From contig CAMBZY010000084.1 of assembly GCA_945872325.1 (NCBI GenBank), positions 1-9,336 on the forward strand: a DNA stretch of 9,336 nucleotides. Reading direction: 5' to 3'. The translations under genes were made by a program, and so were the position numbers. Shown piece by piece: positions 1 to 6,682 of this stretch (position 1 is its first letter; each line of letters starts with the position of its first letter). The notes beneath the pieces are model-generated. The model was not told the origin of the DNA. It made no database searches and was given only the letters and a program-made list of their open reading frames with translations. This DNA is from Candidatus Kuenenia stuttgartensis. Lineage in GTDB: Bacteria > Planctomycetota > Planctomycetia > Isosphaerales > Isosphaeraceae.

Positions 1-177
1 GACAAAAACTCGCAGTCGATTGTGATTCACCCGTTGCTGGCTCCTAAAGCGGCCAGTCCAAGTGAAGCAAAGGCTGCTGAGCAAGCAAAACCGAAAGAGA
101 AAGTCAAAGTGGTCGAGGCGAATCCAACGTCTGAAAAACCGGCCAAAACCATCACGGACAAGAAGGATTCGGAGTAA
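1..177 (+). CDS. C-terminal end of an unidentified protein with a Lys/Ala/Glu/Pro-rich tail (partial)
   Basis: Frame 1 is open from the left edge to a TAA at 175-177, giving the last 58 residues. The visible part starts with a short hydrophobic stretch (SIVIHPLLAP) and then becomes low-complexity, charged and probably disordered, rich in Lys, Ala, Glu and Pro and ending KKDSE. No catalytic or binding motif can be seen, and the family cannot be identified from this fragment. The stop lies only 8 bases before the ATG of the following lipoprotein gene. That gene's likely ribosome binding site (GGAG, 171-174) lies inside the last codons here, so the two genes are probably co-transcribed and translationally linked. 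The composition would suit the tail of an exported or membrane-anchored protein, but that is only a guess. Confidence 0.7.
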   Translation, partial: DKNSQSIVIHPLLAPKAASPSEAKAAEQAKPKEKVKVVEANPTSEKPAKTITDKKDSE

Positions 178-185
178 CTAAAGCG

Positions 186-2018
186 ATGAAACTCTCCAAA
201 CGAAAATCACTCCCGATCCTTCACTTATCATTGGGCCTTGGCCTCTTCCTGACCGGCTGTGGCCGTACCAAGCCGGAAGCGACTATTGCCAAAGCAGTTG
301 CGCCCAAGGTGGTGGAAAAGCAGGCTGATGCAGCTCTCCCAAAGCTGAAATTTGTGGACGTGACGGAACAATCTGGCATCAAGTTCATTCACCAGAATGG
401 TTTTGAAGGCGAAAAGCTCCTGCCTGAAACGATGGGTTCCGGGGTCTCTGTCCTGGACTTTGACGGCGATGGCCTGATGGATCTCTTTTTCGTCAATGGA
501 TGCACCTGGGGCGATATTGGAATCACATCCAAACCACCTGGTGGGAAGCCTGAAACGCTGCCCCAACGCACCGGCCCACCCAACAAAACGCAAGCCCTTT
601 ACCGCAATACAGGTGGTGGGAAGTTTGAAGAGGTGACGGCAAAAGCGGGTCTGGCCGACACTTTTTTTGGCCAAGGGGCAACTGTGGGTGACATCGACAA
701 CGATGGAGACCCAGATCTGATTGTCACAGGCCTAAATACAGTCAGGCTTTATCAAAACAACTCAGGCAAATTCACGGACATTTCCAAAGCCAATGGAATC
801 GCTCCAGGCAAAGGCTGGTACACCAGCGCGGCGTTTTTCGACCTTGAGAACGATGGTGATCTCGACCTTTTTGTGTGTAGCTATGTGGACTGGTCCGCTG
901 AGTTCGACCGTGCACAAGGCTTTCAGCTCGCTGGTACTGGCAGTGGAAGGGCTTATGGTCCTCCGACTGCTTTTCCAGGTAGCTATTGCCTGCTCTATCG
1001 CAATGAAGGAGGAGGTAAATTTGTCGACCATTCCGAAAAGTCTGGGGTTCGCATAAAGACGACCAGTCTTGGGGCACCTTTCGCAAAATCGCTCGGCGTA
1101 GCACCTCAGGATTGTAATGGAGACGGATTCATCGATCTGGCGGTGGCCAACGACACCGTTCCAAACTTCCTATTTATCAACAAAGGCGATGGAACGTTTG
1201 ACGAGGTGGGAGTTTCGAGCGGAGTGGCTCTGGATCAGTCAGGATCAGCCCGGGGAGCGATGGGCATCGACTGGGGCGATTTTTCAAACGACGAAGCTCT
1301 GGGGCTGGCCATTGGCAACTTCGCCAACGAAATGACGGCCCTTTACGTGGCAGACGACCAGAAATCCGCCATATTCACAGATAGAGCGGCAGTTTACGGA
1401 CTTGGAGCTGCCACTCAGCCTCCACTGAAATTCGGTCTTTTCTTCCTCGACTTCGACCTTGATGGCCGCCTCGACCTGCTCTCAACCAACGGTCACCTCG
1501 AATCGGACATCACCAAGGTACAAGCCTCCCAATCCTATGCCCAATCGGCCCAGATCTTTTGGAATTCTGGCAAAATGGGCCGAAACCTGTTCCGTTTGAT
1601 GACCGCTGACGACATTGGCGGAGAAATCATAAAGCCAATTGTAGGTAGAGGTTCTGTGTGCTTTGACATGGATAACGATGGCGATCTGGACGTGGTCATG
1701 ACCGAAAACGGCGGCCGGGCACACATATATCGAAACGATCTCGGGGAATCCAACAAATCGGTCCGGCTCAAGTTGGTCGGCAAGAAGTCAAACCGCGATG
1801 GTCTTGGCCTGAAGCTGAAGGCGACCTCAGGCGATAAGTCGTTGCGTTTACAGCACTTCCTGGCGAGAAGCTATCTTTCGAGCCTTGATCCGATGGTGAC
1901 TATCGGCGCCGGTTCCACTGTTAAGATCGATAAACTCGAACTCACCTGGCCCAGCGGTACACAGCAAACCCTGACGGACGTGGAGTCAGGTAAAGTGACG
2001 ATTGTTGAGGAGCCTTGA
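186..2018 (+). CDS. Exported lipoprotein with FG-GAP/VCBS repeats and ASPIC/UnbV domain (CRTAC1-like)
   Basis: A 610-residue protein starting at ATG 186, with GGAG 11 bases upstream. The N-terminus has a basic stretch (KLSKRK), a hydrophobic core and a lipobox LTGC at residues 22-25, so it should be a signal-peptidase-II lipoprotein lipidated on Cys25. The body carries FG-GAP/VCBS-type repeats with Ca-binding-like D-x-D-x-D-G-x-x-D loops at about residues 91-99, 169-177, 219-227, 309-317, 422-430 and 494-502. A degenerate repeat (DWGDFSNDE) lies at 362-370. Residues of about 526-606 match the ASPIC/UnbV domain: NRDGLG at 536-541, then WPSG near 588-591. Such proteins are predicted to fold as beta-propellers at the cell surface or in the periplasm. 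They are very numerous in planctomycetes, where most have no known function. Binding of protein or carbohydrate is inference. It probably forms an operon with the partial gene upstream. Confidence 0.92.
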   Translation: MKLSKRKSLPILHLSLGLGLFLTGCGRTKPEATIAKAVAPKVVEKQADAALPKLKFVDVTEQSGIKFIHQNGFEGEKLLPETMGSGVSVLDFDGDGLMDLFFVNGCTWGDIGITSKPPGGKPETLPQRTGPPNKTQALYRNTGGGKFEEVTAKAGLADTFFGQGATVGDIDNDGDPDLIVTGLNTVRLYQNNSGKFTDISKANGIAPGKGWYTSAAFFDLENDGDLDLFVCSYVDWSAEFDRAQGFQLAGTGSGRAYGPPTAFPGSYCLLYRNEGGGKFVDHSEKSGVRIKTTSLGAPFAKSLGVAPQDCNGDGFIDLAVANDTVPNFLFINKGDGTFDEVGVSSGVALDQSGSARGAMGIDWGDFSNDEALGLAIGNFANEMTALYVADDQKSAIFTDRAAVYGLGAATQPPLKFGLFFLDFDLDGRLDLLSTNGHLESDITKVQASQSYAQSAQIFWNSGKMGRNLFRLMTADDIGGEIIKPIVGRGSVCFDMDNDGDLDVVMTENGGRAHIYRNDLGESNKSVRLKLVGKKSNRDGLGLKLKATSGDKSLRLQHFLARSYLSSLDPMVTIGAGSTVKIDKLELTWPSGTQQTLTDVESGKVTIVEEP

Positions 2019-2078
2019 GCATTCAGGGTTCGCCTTTGAATCACTTCTGGTTTCAGGTGTGGTGAGACGATATCCCAA

Positions 2079-2129
2079 GGTTGGATTGAGGCATATTTGA
2101 GTGATCATTGCACCATCATGCCTCCAACC
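2079..2129 (+). other. Bulged 12-bp stem-loop in the intergenic region
   Basis: GGTTGGA (2079-2085) pairs with TCCAACC (2123-2129), and GGCAT (2090-2094) pairs with ATGCC (2118-2122). The right arm is continuous, while the left arm has a 4-base bulge (TTGA, 2086-2089). This gives 12 Watson-Crick pairs around a 23-base apical loop. It begins 60 bases after the lipoprotein stop. What follows (AGCTTTATC) is not a real U-tract, so a classic intrinsic terminator is doubtful. It could be a 3'-end stabilising structure, a degenerate terminator or a regulatory RNA element. The pairing is seen directly; the function is unknown. Confidence 0.45.
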
Positions 2130-2267
2130 AGCTTTATCAGAGTGATTCTCCATAAGTTCTCAAATCCAAATCATCCCAGAACCGGATGTTTCTTGATGGC
2201 TTGACCCTGATAAATCCCATAAATTCTGCTGGTTTTGAGCTCATCTATTGCCACAAATCCAAGACTT

Positions 2268-2283
2268 TGGCACGATATGTGCC
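2268..2283 (+). promoter_or_regulatory. Candidate sigma-54 (-24/-12) promoter upstream of gatC
   Basis: The bases TGGCACGATATGTGCC match the sigma-54 consensus TGGCACG-R-N3-TTGC-W. The -24 half TGGCACG is exact, and the required GG-N10-GC spacing is exact (GG 2269-2270, GC 2281-2282). The -12 half reads GTGC instead of TTGC, and the last base is C rather than A/T. Transcription would start near 2294, about 40 bases before the gatC ATG. The same bases also form a 6-bp inverted repeat (TGGCAC-N5-GTGCCA, 2268-2284), so they could instead be a repressor operator or a chance palindrome. No activator site was recognised upstream, and sigma-54 control of a housekeeping operon would be unusual. Confidence 0.3.
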
Positions 2284-2333
2284 ATCGACCGTACTGCGCT
2301 TGACGTCATCACTGAACAGGAATTTCCCAGATC

Positions 2334-2615
2334 ATGACAACCGACGAAGTGGCCAAGGTGGCTTTGCTGGCAAGACTAAGGCTGAATGACCAGGAACGCG
2401 AACGATATGCGGAACAGCTCTCGCTGATCCTTGAGTTCATCGCCCAGCTTGGAGAGCTTGACACCGAAGGCGTCGAGCCTCTGGCCCACGGCGTGGACCG
2501 CACGAACGTCTTCCGCGAGGATAAAGCCTACCCTGCTCTGGAACGTGAACTGGCCCTGATGAACGCTCCGAAGCGTAGTGCTGAGGGCTTTCTGGTCCCC
2601 GCTGTGCTGGACTGA
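2334..2615 (+). CDS. gatC: Asp-tRNA(Asn)/Glu-tRNA(Gln) amidotransferase subunit GatC
   Basis: A 93-residue protein, the usual length for GatC (about 90-100). The N-terminus (TTDEVAKVALLARLRL) has the conserved pattern of the first GatC helix. The middle carries an LDTEGVEPLAHG segment and the C-terminus ends in a typical EGFLVPAVLD-like tail. GatC is a small non-catalytic subunit that wraps between GatA and GatB and stabilises the complex in the cytoplasm. The ATG at 2334 places the conserved helix at the very start. AGGA at 2318-2321 lies 12 bases upstream, a rather long spacing. The gene leads a gatC-gatA-gatB operon with 63 bases to the gatA ATG. The identity is secure from both sequence and context. 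Confidence 0.96.
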   Translation: MTTDEVAKVALLARLRLNDQERERYAEQLSLILEFIAQLGELDTEGVEPLAHGVDRTNVFREDKAYPALERELALMNAPKRSAEGFLVPAVLD

Positions 2616-2678
2616 TTCACGACCGTTCCCAAGATTCCTTCTATTTCATCCATCACTGCGACTTTTTTGAGTGGCTCC

Positions 2679-4166
2679 ATGCAACTGACAAACCTGACGG
2701 CGACGGAAGTGGTAGCGGGTATCTCTGCCCGTAAGTTTAACGCCGAAGAAGTGGCCAAGGCGTTTCTGGACCGAACTGCCAAGCTCAAGAATCTGAACAT
2801 TTACGTTCACCTTGATGATGAAGTCGTCCTGAACCAGGCCCGCGATGTCGATCGCCGACTGGCTGCTGGTGAAGCTGTCGGCCCATTGGCCGGCCTGCCT
2901 GTCGCCATCAAAGACCTTCTCTGCGTGCAAGGCGAGCCCACCACCTGCGGCAGCAAAATGCTGGCCAATTTCAGGCCTCCATACAATGCCACCGTCATCG
3001 AGAAGCTCAAAGCCGCTGGGGCCGTGCTTTATGGCAAAGCCAATATGGACGAGTTCGCGATGGGTTCCTCCACCGAGAACAGTTGCTATGGCCCCACCCT
3101 GAACCCTTGGGACCCTGCCCGCATTCCAGGCGGTTCATCTGGCGGTTCCGCTGCTGCCGTGGCTGCCATGACCGCCCCTGTGAGTCTGGGGTCTGACACC
3201 GGCGGATCAATCCGTCAGCCAGCCGCCCTCTGCGGTGTGGTCGGTCTGAAGCCAACTTATGGCCGGGTCAGCCGTTATGGCCTGATCGCATTTGCCAGCT
3301 CGCTCGACCAGATCGGCCCATTCACCTGGAACGTGCCGGATATGGCCCTGATGATGGAAGCCATCTCAGGCGGCGACCCGAAAGACGCCACAAGCCTGCC
3401 CGATGCCGTGCCTGCCTATTCGCAAGAAATTGAAAAGCGTCCGGAACGTCTGCGGATCGGCGTGGTCAAGGAATTCTTTGGCGAAGGGCTTGATAACGAA
3501 GTGGCTGTGGCGGTTCATAACGCCATTGAGGTCTATCGCAAGCTCGGGGCCGAGATCAAAGAAGTCTCCCTGCCGCACTCAAAGTACGGTATCGCCGCCT
3601 ATTACATCGTGGCACCTGCTGAGGCTTCATCCAACCTGGCCCGCTATGACGGAACCCTCTTCGGCCACAGGGCCAAAGATTTCTCACCTGCCGATGAAGC
3701 TGAAAAGGATCTGCCGGCACTGGTCCGTATGATGATGGCCACGCGGGCGGAAGGTTTTGGTGCGGAAGTCAAAAGGCGGATCATGCTCGGTACTTACGCC
3801 CTCTCCGCAGGCTATGCTGATCAGTATTACAACAAGGCCCTCAAAGTGCGCCGGCTGATTCGGAACGACTTCGAAACGGCCTTCAAAGACGTGGACTTCC
3901 TGATCGGTCCCACCACGCCCACACCGGCCTTTAAGCTGGGCGAGAAGGCGGCGAACCCTCTGGCAATGTATTTGTCGGACATCTACACCATCACCACAAA
4001 TCTGGCCGGCATCCCGGGCCTGAGCATGCCATGCGGGCTATCCTCCGAAGGCCTCCCGATCGGCATGCAGCTTGTAGGCCCGGCGATGAGTGAAACCGCA
4101 CTTCTGCAAGCGGCCCGCCTGTTCGAACGCGAAACCGACTGGCACACCAAACGGCCCAATATTTGA
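2679..4166 (+). CDS. gatA: Asp-tRNA(Asn)/Glu-tRNA(Gln) amidotransferase subunit GatA (glutaminase subunit)
   Basis: A 495-residue amidase-signature enzyme. It hydrolyses glutamine (or asparagine) and passes the ammonia through a channel to GatB. The Ser-cisSer-Lys triad is visible, counted from the ATG: Lys78 in PVAIKDLL, Ser153 in the GGSSGGS signature and the nucleophile Ser177 in GSDTGGSIRQ. The spacing matches the family, with 24 residues between the two serines. The strongly conserved LKPTYGRVSRYG stretch follows at 190-201, and the C-terminus is complete. I chose the ATG at 2679, which gives the usual MQLTNLTATEV-like start. An in-frame TTG at 2667 would add only four residues and has no better ribosome binding site. 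It lies 63 bases after gatC and 89 bases before gatB in the same operon, and appears fully functional. Confidence 0.97.
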   Translation: MQLTNLTATEVVAGISARKFNAEEVAKAFLDRTAKLKNLNIYVHLDDEVVLNQARDVDRRLAAGEAVGPLAGLPVAIKDLLCVQGEPTTCGSKMLANFRPPYNATVIEKLKAAGAVLYGKANMDEFAMGSSTENSCYGPTLNPWDPARIPGGSSGGSAAAVAAMTAPVSLGSDTGGSIRQPAALCGVVGLKPTYGRVSRYGLIAFASSLDQIGPFTWNVPDMALMMEAISGGDPKDATSLPDAVPAYSQEIEKRPERLRIGVVKEFFGEGLDNEVAVAVHNAIEVYRKLGAEIKEVSLPHSKYGIAAYYIVAPAEASSNLARYDGTLFGHRAKDFSPADEAEKDLPALVRMMMATRAEGFGAEVKRRIMLGTYALSAGYADQYYNKALKVRRLIRNDFETAFKDVDFLIGPTTPTPAFKLGEKAANPLAMYLSDIYTITTNLAGIPGLSMPCGLSSEGLPIGMQLVGPAMSETALLQAARLFERETDWHTKRPNI

Positions 4167-4190
4167 GAAGGCTCCACAGCAAGAGCCTTC
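4167..4190 (+). other. Perfect 8-bp hairpin directly after the gatA stop
   Basis: GAAGGCTC (4167-4174) pairs perfectly with GAGCCTTC (4183-4190) around an 8-base loop (CACAGCAA). It starts at the base right after the gatA TGA (4164-4166). No U-tract follows (CCCCTGACG), so it is not a standard intrinsic terminator, and gatB must be expressed beyond it. Possible roles are mRNA processing or stabilisation, partial attenuation, or spacing translation between gatA and gatB. The pairing is direct observation; the role is inference. Confidence 0.45.
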
Positions 4191-4255
4191 CCCTGACGTA
4201 TATCTCAGAGCGTTTCATACAGATACAACCCAGATTCGGTGAGTGCTTTAATCAA

Positions 4256-5761
4256 ATGTCTACATCAGCCAACCCGCCTTATACCATGATTGTCGGCCTG
4301 GAAGTTCACGTACAGCTTCTGACCGAGTCGAAAATGTTTTCATGGACCGGCACCGAGTTCGGTCTTGCGCCGAACACTTTGTGCGATCCCGTCAATCTGG
4401 GCATGCCCGGCACCCTGCCGGTGATGAACGGCAAAGCCTTCAATATGGCTTTGAAAACCGCCATCGCCTGCGGTTGCACCATTCCCCGATACACCAAGTG
4501 GGATCGCAAGAACTACTTCTACCCCGACCTTCCGAAGAAGTATCAGATCAGCCAGTACGACCTTCCATTCTCTCTGGGTGGTTCTCTGCCGATTCCTGCG
4601 GATAAAGAGGGCAACGGCGGCAAGACCATTCGCCTGACCCGGATCCACCTTGAGGAAGACACCGGCAAAATGGTGCACACCTCAGGGCAGGAGTCTGAGG
4701 TGGATTTGAACCGCGCGGGCACGCCTCTGATGGAAATCGTGAGCGAGCCGGATATTCGATCGGCCGCCGATGCGCGTCTGTGCCTGGAAGAGCTGCGACT
4801 GACCCTGCGATATCTGGGCGTATCGGACTGCGAGATGCAGGAAGGCAGCTTGCGGTGCGACGCCAACGTGAACCTGCACATCGACACACCGGCTGGCCAA
4901 GTGGCCACTCCGATTGTCGAGATCAAGAATCTGAACAGCTTTCGTTCCGTAGAGCGTGCCTTGCTTTACGAAGCAGATCGTCAGTACAAGAAGTGGAAAG
5001 AGGACGGACTGACCATCAGCGACGCCCCTAAAGAGACTCGCGGCTGGTCTGACCCTGACGGCATCACCAAGCTCCAGCGTGAGAAGGAAACCGCCGCCGA
5101 TTATCGCTATTTCCCTGAGCCTGACCTCCTCCCCGTTGTGGTCGACGAAGAGTGGGTGGAGCGACTCAGAGCCGAGATTGGCGAACTCCCTCGTGAACGC
5201 CGCCATCGATTTGAATCCACCTTTGGCTTGTCCCCTTACGACGCCAATGTGCTCGTCGAACAAGGTAAGGACGTGGCCGATTATTTCGATGCCGTGGTGG
5301 CCCTGACTGATCAATACAAGATGGCTTCCAACTGGGTCCAGCAGGAAGTCTTGCGAACGGCCAACGCCGATGGAATCTCAGTCGCGGACTTCCCTGTCAA
5401 ACCAGCCATGCTGGCCAACCTGATCGCCCGCGTGGGTCGTGGGGAACTAAATAACCAGCAGGGCCGCGAGGTGCTTGGCAAGTTGATTGAAACCGGCGCT
5501 GGGGCGGACATCGACCAGATCATCGAAGCCGGTGGCTTTAAGATGGTCTCTGACGAAGGCCCGATCCGCGAAGCGATCCAAGCCGCTTTGGCGTCGAATC
5601 CCAAGGCGATGGAAGACCTCAAAACTGGCAAGAAAAAGCCCGACGCTGTGAAGGGCTTTTTGCGAGGTCAGGTGATGAAGGCCACAGGCGGCAAGGCGAA
5701 TCCTGCTCTGGTGGGACAGTTGATGGATTCGATTCTGGCCGAATTGGAAGGCGGGGCCTGA
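4256..5761 (+). CDS. gatB: Asp-tRNA(Asn)/Glu-tRNA(Gln) amidotransferase subunit GatB
   Basis: A 501-residue kinase/transamidase subunit. GatB binds the mischarged tRNA, activates the Glu or Asp side chain with ATP and transfers ammonia to it. Family landmarks appear in order: GLEVHVQL (14-21), RKNYFYPDLPKKYQISQYD (84-102), HLEEDTGK (131-138), DLNRAGTPLMEIVSEPDI (150-167), EGSLRCDANVN (196-206), EIKNLNSFR (222-230) and DYRYFPEPDLLP (282-293). The C-terminal helical/YqeY-type region ends with GFLRGQVMKATGGKANP (467-483). The frame opens upstream at TTG 4163, overlapping the gatA stop. That 31-residue extension is unlike GatB and covers the hairpin, so the ATG at 4256 is the better start, with a weak GGTGAG 12 bases upstream. 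The paired cysteines (CxC, CPxC) that bind zinc in many GatB proteins are not kept here; the aligned stretch reads LCDPVNLGMPG. Confidence 0.96.
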   Translation: MSTSANPPYTMIVGLEVHVQLLTESKMFSWTGTEFGLAPNTLCDPVNLGMPGTLPVMNGKAFNMALKTAIACGCTIPRYTKWDRKNYFYPDLPKKYQISQYDLPFSLGGSLPIPADKEGNGGKTIRLTRIHLEEDTGKMVHTSGQESEVDLNRAGTPLMEIVSEPDIRSAADARLCLEELRLTLRYLGVSDCEMQEGSLRCDANVNLHIDTPAGQVATPIVEIKNLNSFRSVERALLYEADRQYKKWKEDGLTISDAPKETRGWSDPDGITKLQREKETAADYRYFPEPDLLPVVVDEEWVERLRAEIGELPRERRHRFESTFGLSPYDANVLVEQGKDVADYFDAVVALTDQYKMASNWVQQEVLRTANADGISVADFPVKPAMLANLIARVGRGELNNQQGREVLGKLIETGAGADIDQIIEAGGFKMVSDEGPIREAIQAALASNPKAMEDLKTGKKKPDAVKGFLRGQVMKATGGKANPALVGQLMDSILAELEGGA

Positions 5762-5782
5762 GCCATTGTGAATCTCGGATAG

Positions 5783-5816
5783 AGCATGGTGGAGTCTCTT
5801 CATTCCACCTGCTTTT
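5783..5816 (+). terminator. Probable intrinsic terminator after gatB
   Basis: GGTGGAGT (5788-5795) pairs with ATTCCACC (5802-5809), giving 8 pairs including one G-T wobble around a 6-base loop. An outer AGC/GCT (5783-5785 with 5811-5813) extends the stem across a small internal loop. The stem runs into CTTTTGTTG, a short T-rich tract. It lies 21-55 bases after the gatB stop and would separate the gatCAB transcript from the yceH-like gene. The T-tract is short, so termination may be incomplete. Confidence 0.55.
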
Positions 5817-5869
5817 GTTGCATCTTTCTGATAGAACTGGCCGCGAAAAAAATAGACAGGTTTTGAGTC

Positions 5870-6610
5870 ATGTCCACTGGATCAAATCGCCCTTCGATCA
5901 ACGAATTGCCTCGATACAACGCCAAAGAGAGGCGCGTCTTAGGTGTGATGATCGAGAAAGGCAAGACCACGCCTGACTATTATCCGATGACACTGGCTGG
6001 CTTGATCACAGGCTGCAACCAGAAGTCAAATCGCGACCCTGTAGTGAGTTATAACGAAGACGATGTCGAGGACACCCTGGTGGACCTGCGTGAGAAGCAG
6101 TCGGCCATCAAGGTGGAAGGGTTGGGCCGGGTCCCGAAATTCAAGCACAATATCTATGAGCGATGGGGCGTGAGCAAGGCCGAAATATCGGTTCTGGCAG
6201 AACTCTTGCTGCGTGGTCCTCAGACTGAAGGCGAATTGAGGGCACGATCGGAGCGGATGGAAGACAGTCTGGTCGATCAAAACGCCCTCCACGCTGTGCT
6301 TGAGCCTCTGAAAGAACGGGGGATGGTGATCACCCTGACCCCTCCAGGCCGCAAGCGAGGAGTGATTGTCAGCCATGCGTTTTATAACGACAGTGAAATT
6401 GAAGCCTTGAGGCTGAAACATGCTGGCAATGGCGATGAAGTTGACGACGATTTTGCCAGTTCCGACCGTAGCCAGGCCGCTTCAGGGGCAGCTCGTACCG
6501 AGCTGAAATTCGAAGTGAATCAGCTTCGCCAGACGGTGGATTCGCTGGTCACACGCGTTTCGGCACTCGAAGAGATTCTCGAAAAACTGCGTCAGGAACT
6601 GGGCGGCTGA
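5870..6610 (+). CDS. yceH: YceH-like protein (DUF480), tandem winged-helix
   Basis: A 246-residue protein that matches what I know of E. coli YceH (DUF480) along most of its length. Key motifs are LGVMIEKGKTTPDYYPM (24-40), TGCNQKSNRDPV (47-58), LLLRGPQTEGELRAR (112-126) and PGRKRGVIVSHAF (159-171). The fold in this family is two winged-helix domains, which suggests DNA or protein binding, but no molecular function is established. Residues of about 185-205 are an acidic, Ser/Ala-rich linker. Residues of about 211-243 form heptads (VNQLRQTVDSLVTRVSALEE), a likely coiled coil for oligomerisation. The ATG at 5870 has AGG nine bases upstream (5858-5860). The gene stands alone between the gatB terminator and the GH38-like gene. 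It is slightly longer than E. coli YceH (about 215 residues), mainly through the linker and coiled coil. Confidence 0.9.
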   Translation: MSTGSNRPSINELPRYNAKERRVLGVMIEKGKTTPDYYPMTLAGLITGCNQKSNRDPVVSYNEDDVEDTLVDLREKQSAIKVEGLGRVPKFKHNIYERWGVSKAEISVLAELLLRGPQTEGELRARSERMEDSLVDQNALHAVLEPLKERGMVITLTPPGRKRGVIVSHAFYNDSEIEALRLKHAGNGDEVDDDFASSDRSQAASGAARTELKFEVNQLRQTVDSLVTRVSALEEILEKLRQELGG

Positions 6611-6612
6611 GA

Positions 6613-6628
6613 GGCTTTACGTGAAGCC
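6613..6628 (+). other. Small hairpin after the yceH-like gene
   Basis: GGCTTT (6613-6618) pairs with GAAGCC (6623-6628) around the loop ACGT, with one G-T wobble. It starts three bases after the stop at 6608-6610. No T-tract follows (GACAGGTCAAG), so it would be a poor terminator. The yceH-like gene and the GH38-like gene 72 bases downstream may be read together. A short hairpin like this can also arise by chance. Confidence 0.25.
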
Positions 6629-6682
6629 GACAGGTCAAGAAATATCGCCGGTTGTTTAACACCTTGAATCGAATTGCTCCAG

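Larger units (their letters stand above)
2019..2333. other. 315-base intergenic region upstream of gatC
   Basis: No gene is supported here. A 67-codon frame starting at 2186 runs into gatC in another frame and has no recognisable product. The region is AT-richer than its flanks. It contains a bulged stem-loop (2079-2129), a sigma-54-like element (2268-2283) and a perfect 8-base palindrome TGACGTCA (2301-2308). A likely gatC ribosome binding site, AGGA, is at 2318-2321. No clear sigma-70-type -35/-10 pair with 16-18 base spacing was found. Candidates such as TTGACC at 2201-2206 lack a good -10 partner. The region must nevertheless contain the operon promoter, unless gatC is read through from the lipoprotein gene. 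Confidence 0.7.

Noticed and set aside
2022..2040. Hairpin TTCAGGG/CTTTGAA just after the lipoprotein stop as a terminator
   Set aside because: The stem has two G-T wobbles and no T-tract follows, so it is too weak to call.
2133..2214. 8-base inverted repeat TTTATCAG (2133-2140) and CTGATAAA (2207-2214)
   Set aside because: With 66 bases between the arms, a match of this length is expected by chance in a region of this size.
2201..2229. Sigma-70 promoter based on TTGACC at 2201-2206
   Set aside because: No acceptable -10 box occurs 16-18 bases downstream; the A/T-rich stretch nearby is too close (13 bases).
2301..2308. Perfect palindrome TGACGTCA upstream of gatC
   Set aside because: A single 8-base palindrome with no known bacterial regulator to assign it to; easily chance.
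2186..2389. A 67-codon plus-strand frame overlapping the start of gatC
   Set aside because: It overlaps gatC out of frame, has no clear ribosome site and its product has no recognisable feature.
2667..2678. TTG start of GatA at 2667
   Set aside because: It adds only MSGS and has no ribosome site advantage; the ATG at 2679 gives the usual family start. It cannot be fully excluded.
4163..4255. N-terminal extension of GatB from a TTG at 4163
   Set aside because: The 31 extra residues do not resemble GatB, the start overlaps the gatA stop, and the region is occupied by a perfect hairpin. The ATG at 4256 gives the normal GatB N-terminus.
4682..5314. A 210-codon frame on the minus strand inside gatB
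   Set aside because: It lies wholly antisense to a strongly conserved gatB region, its product matches nothing I recognise, and such shadow frames are expected in GC-biased coding sequence.
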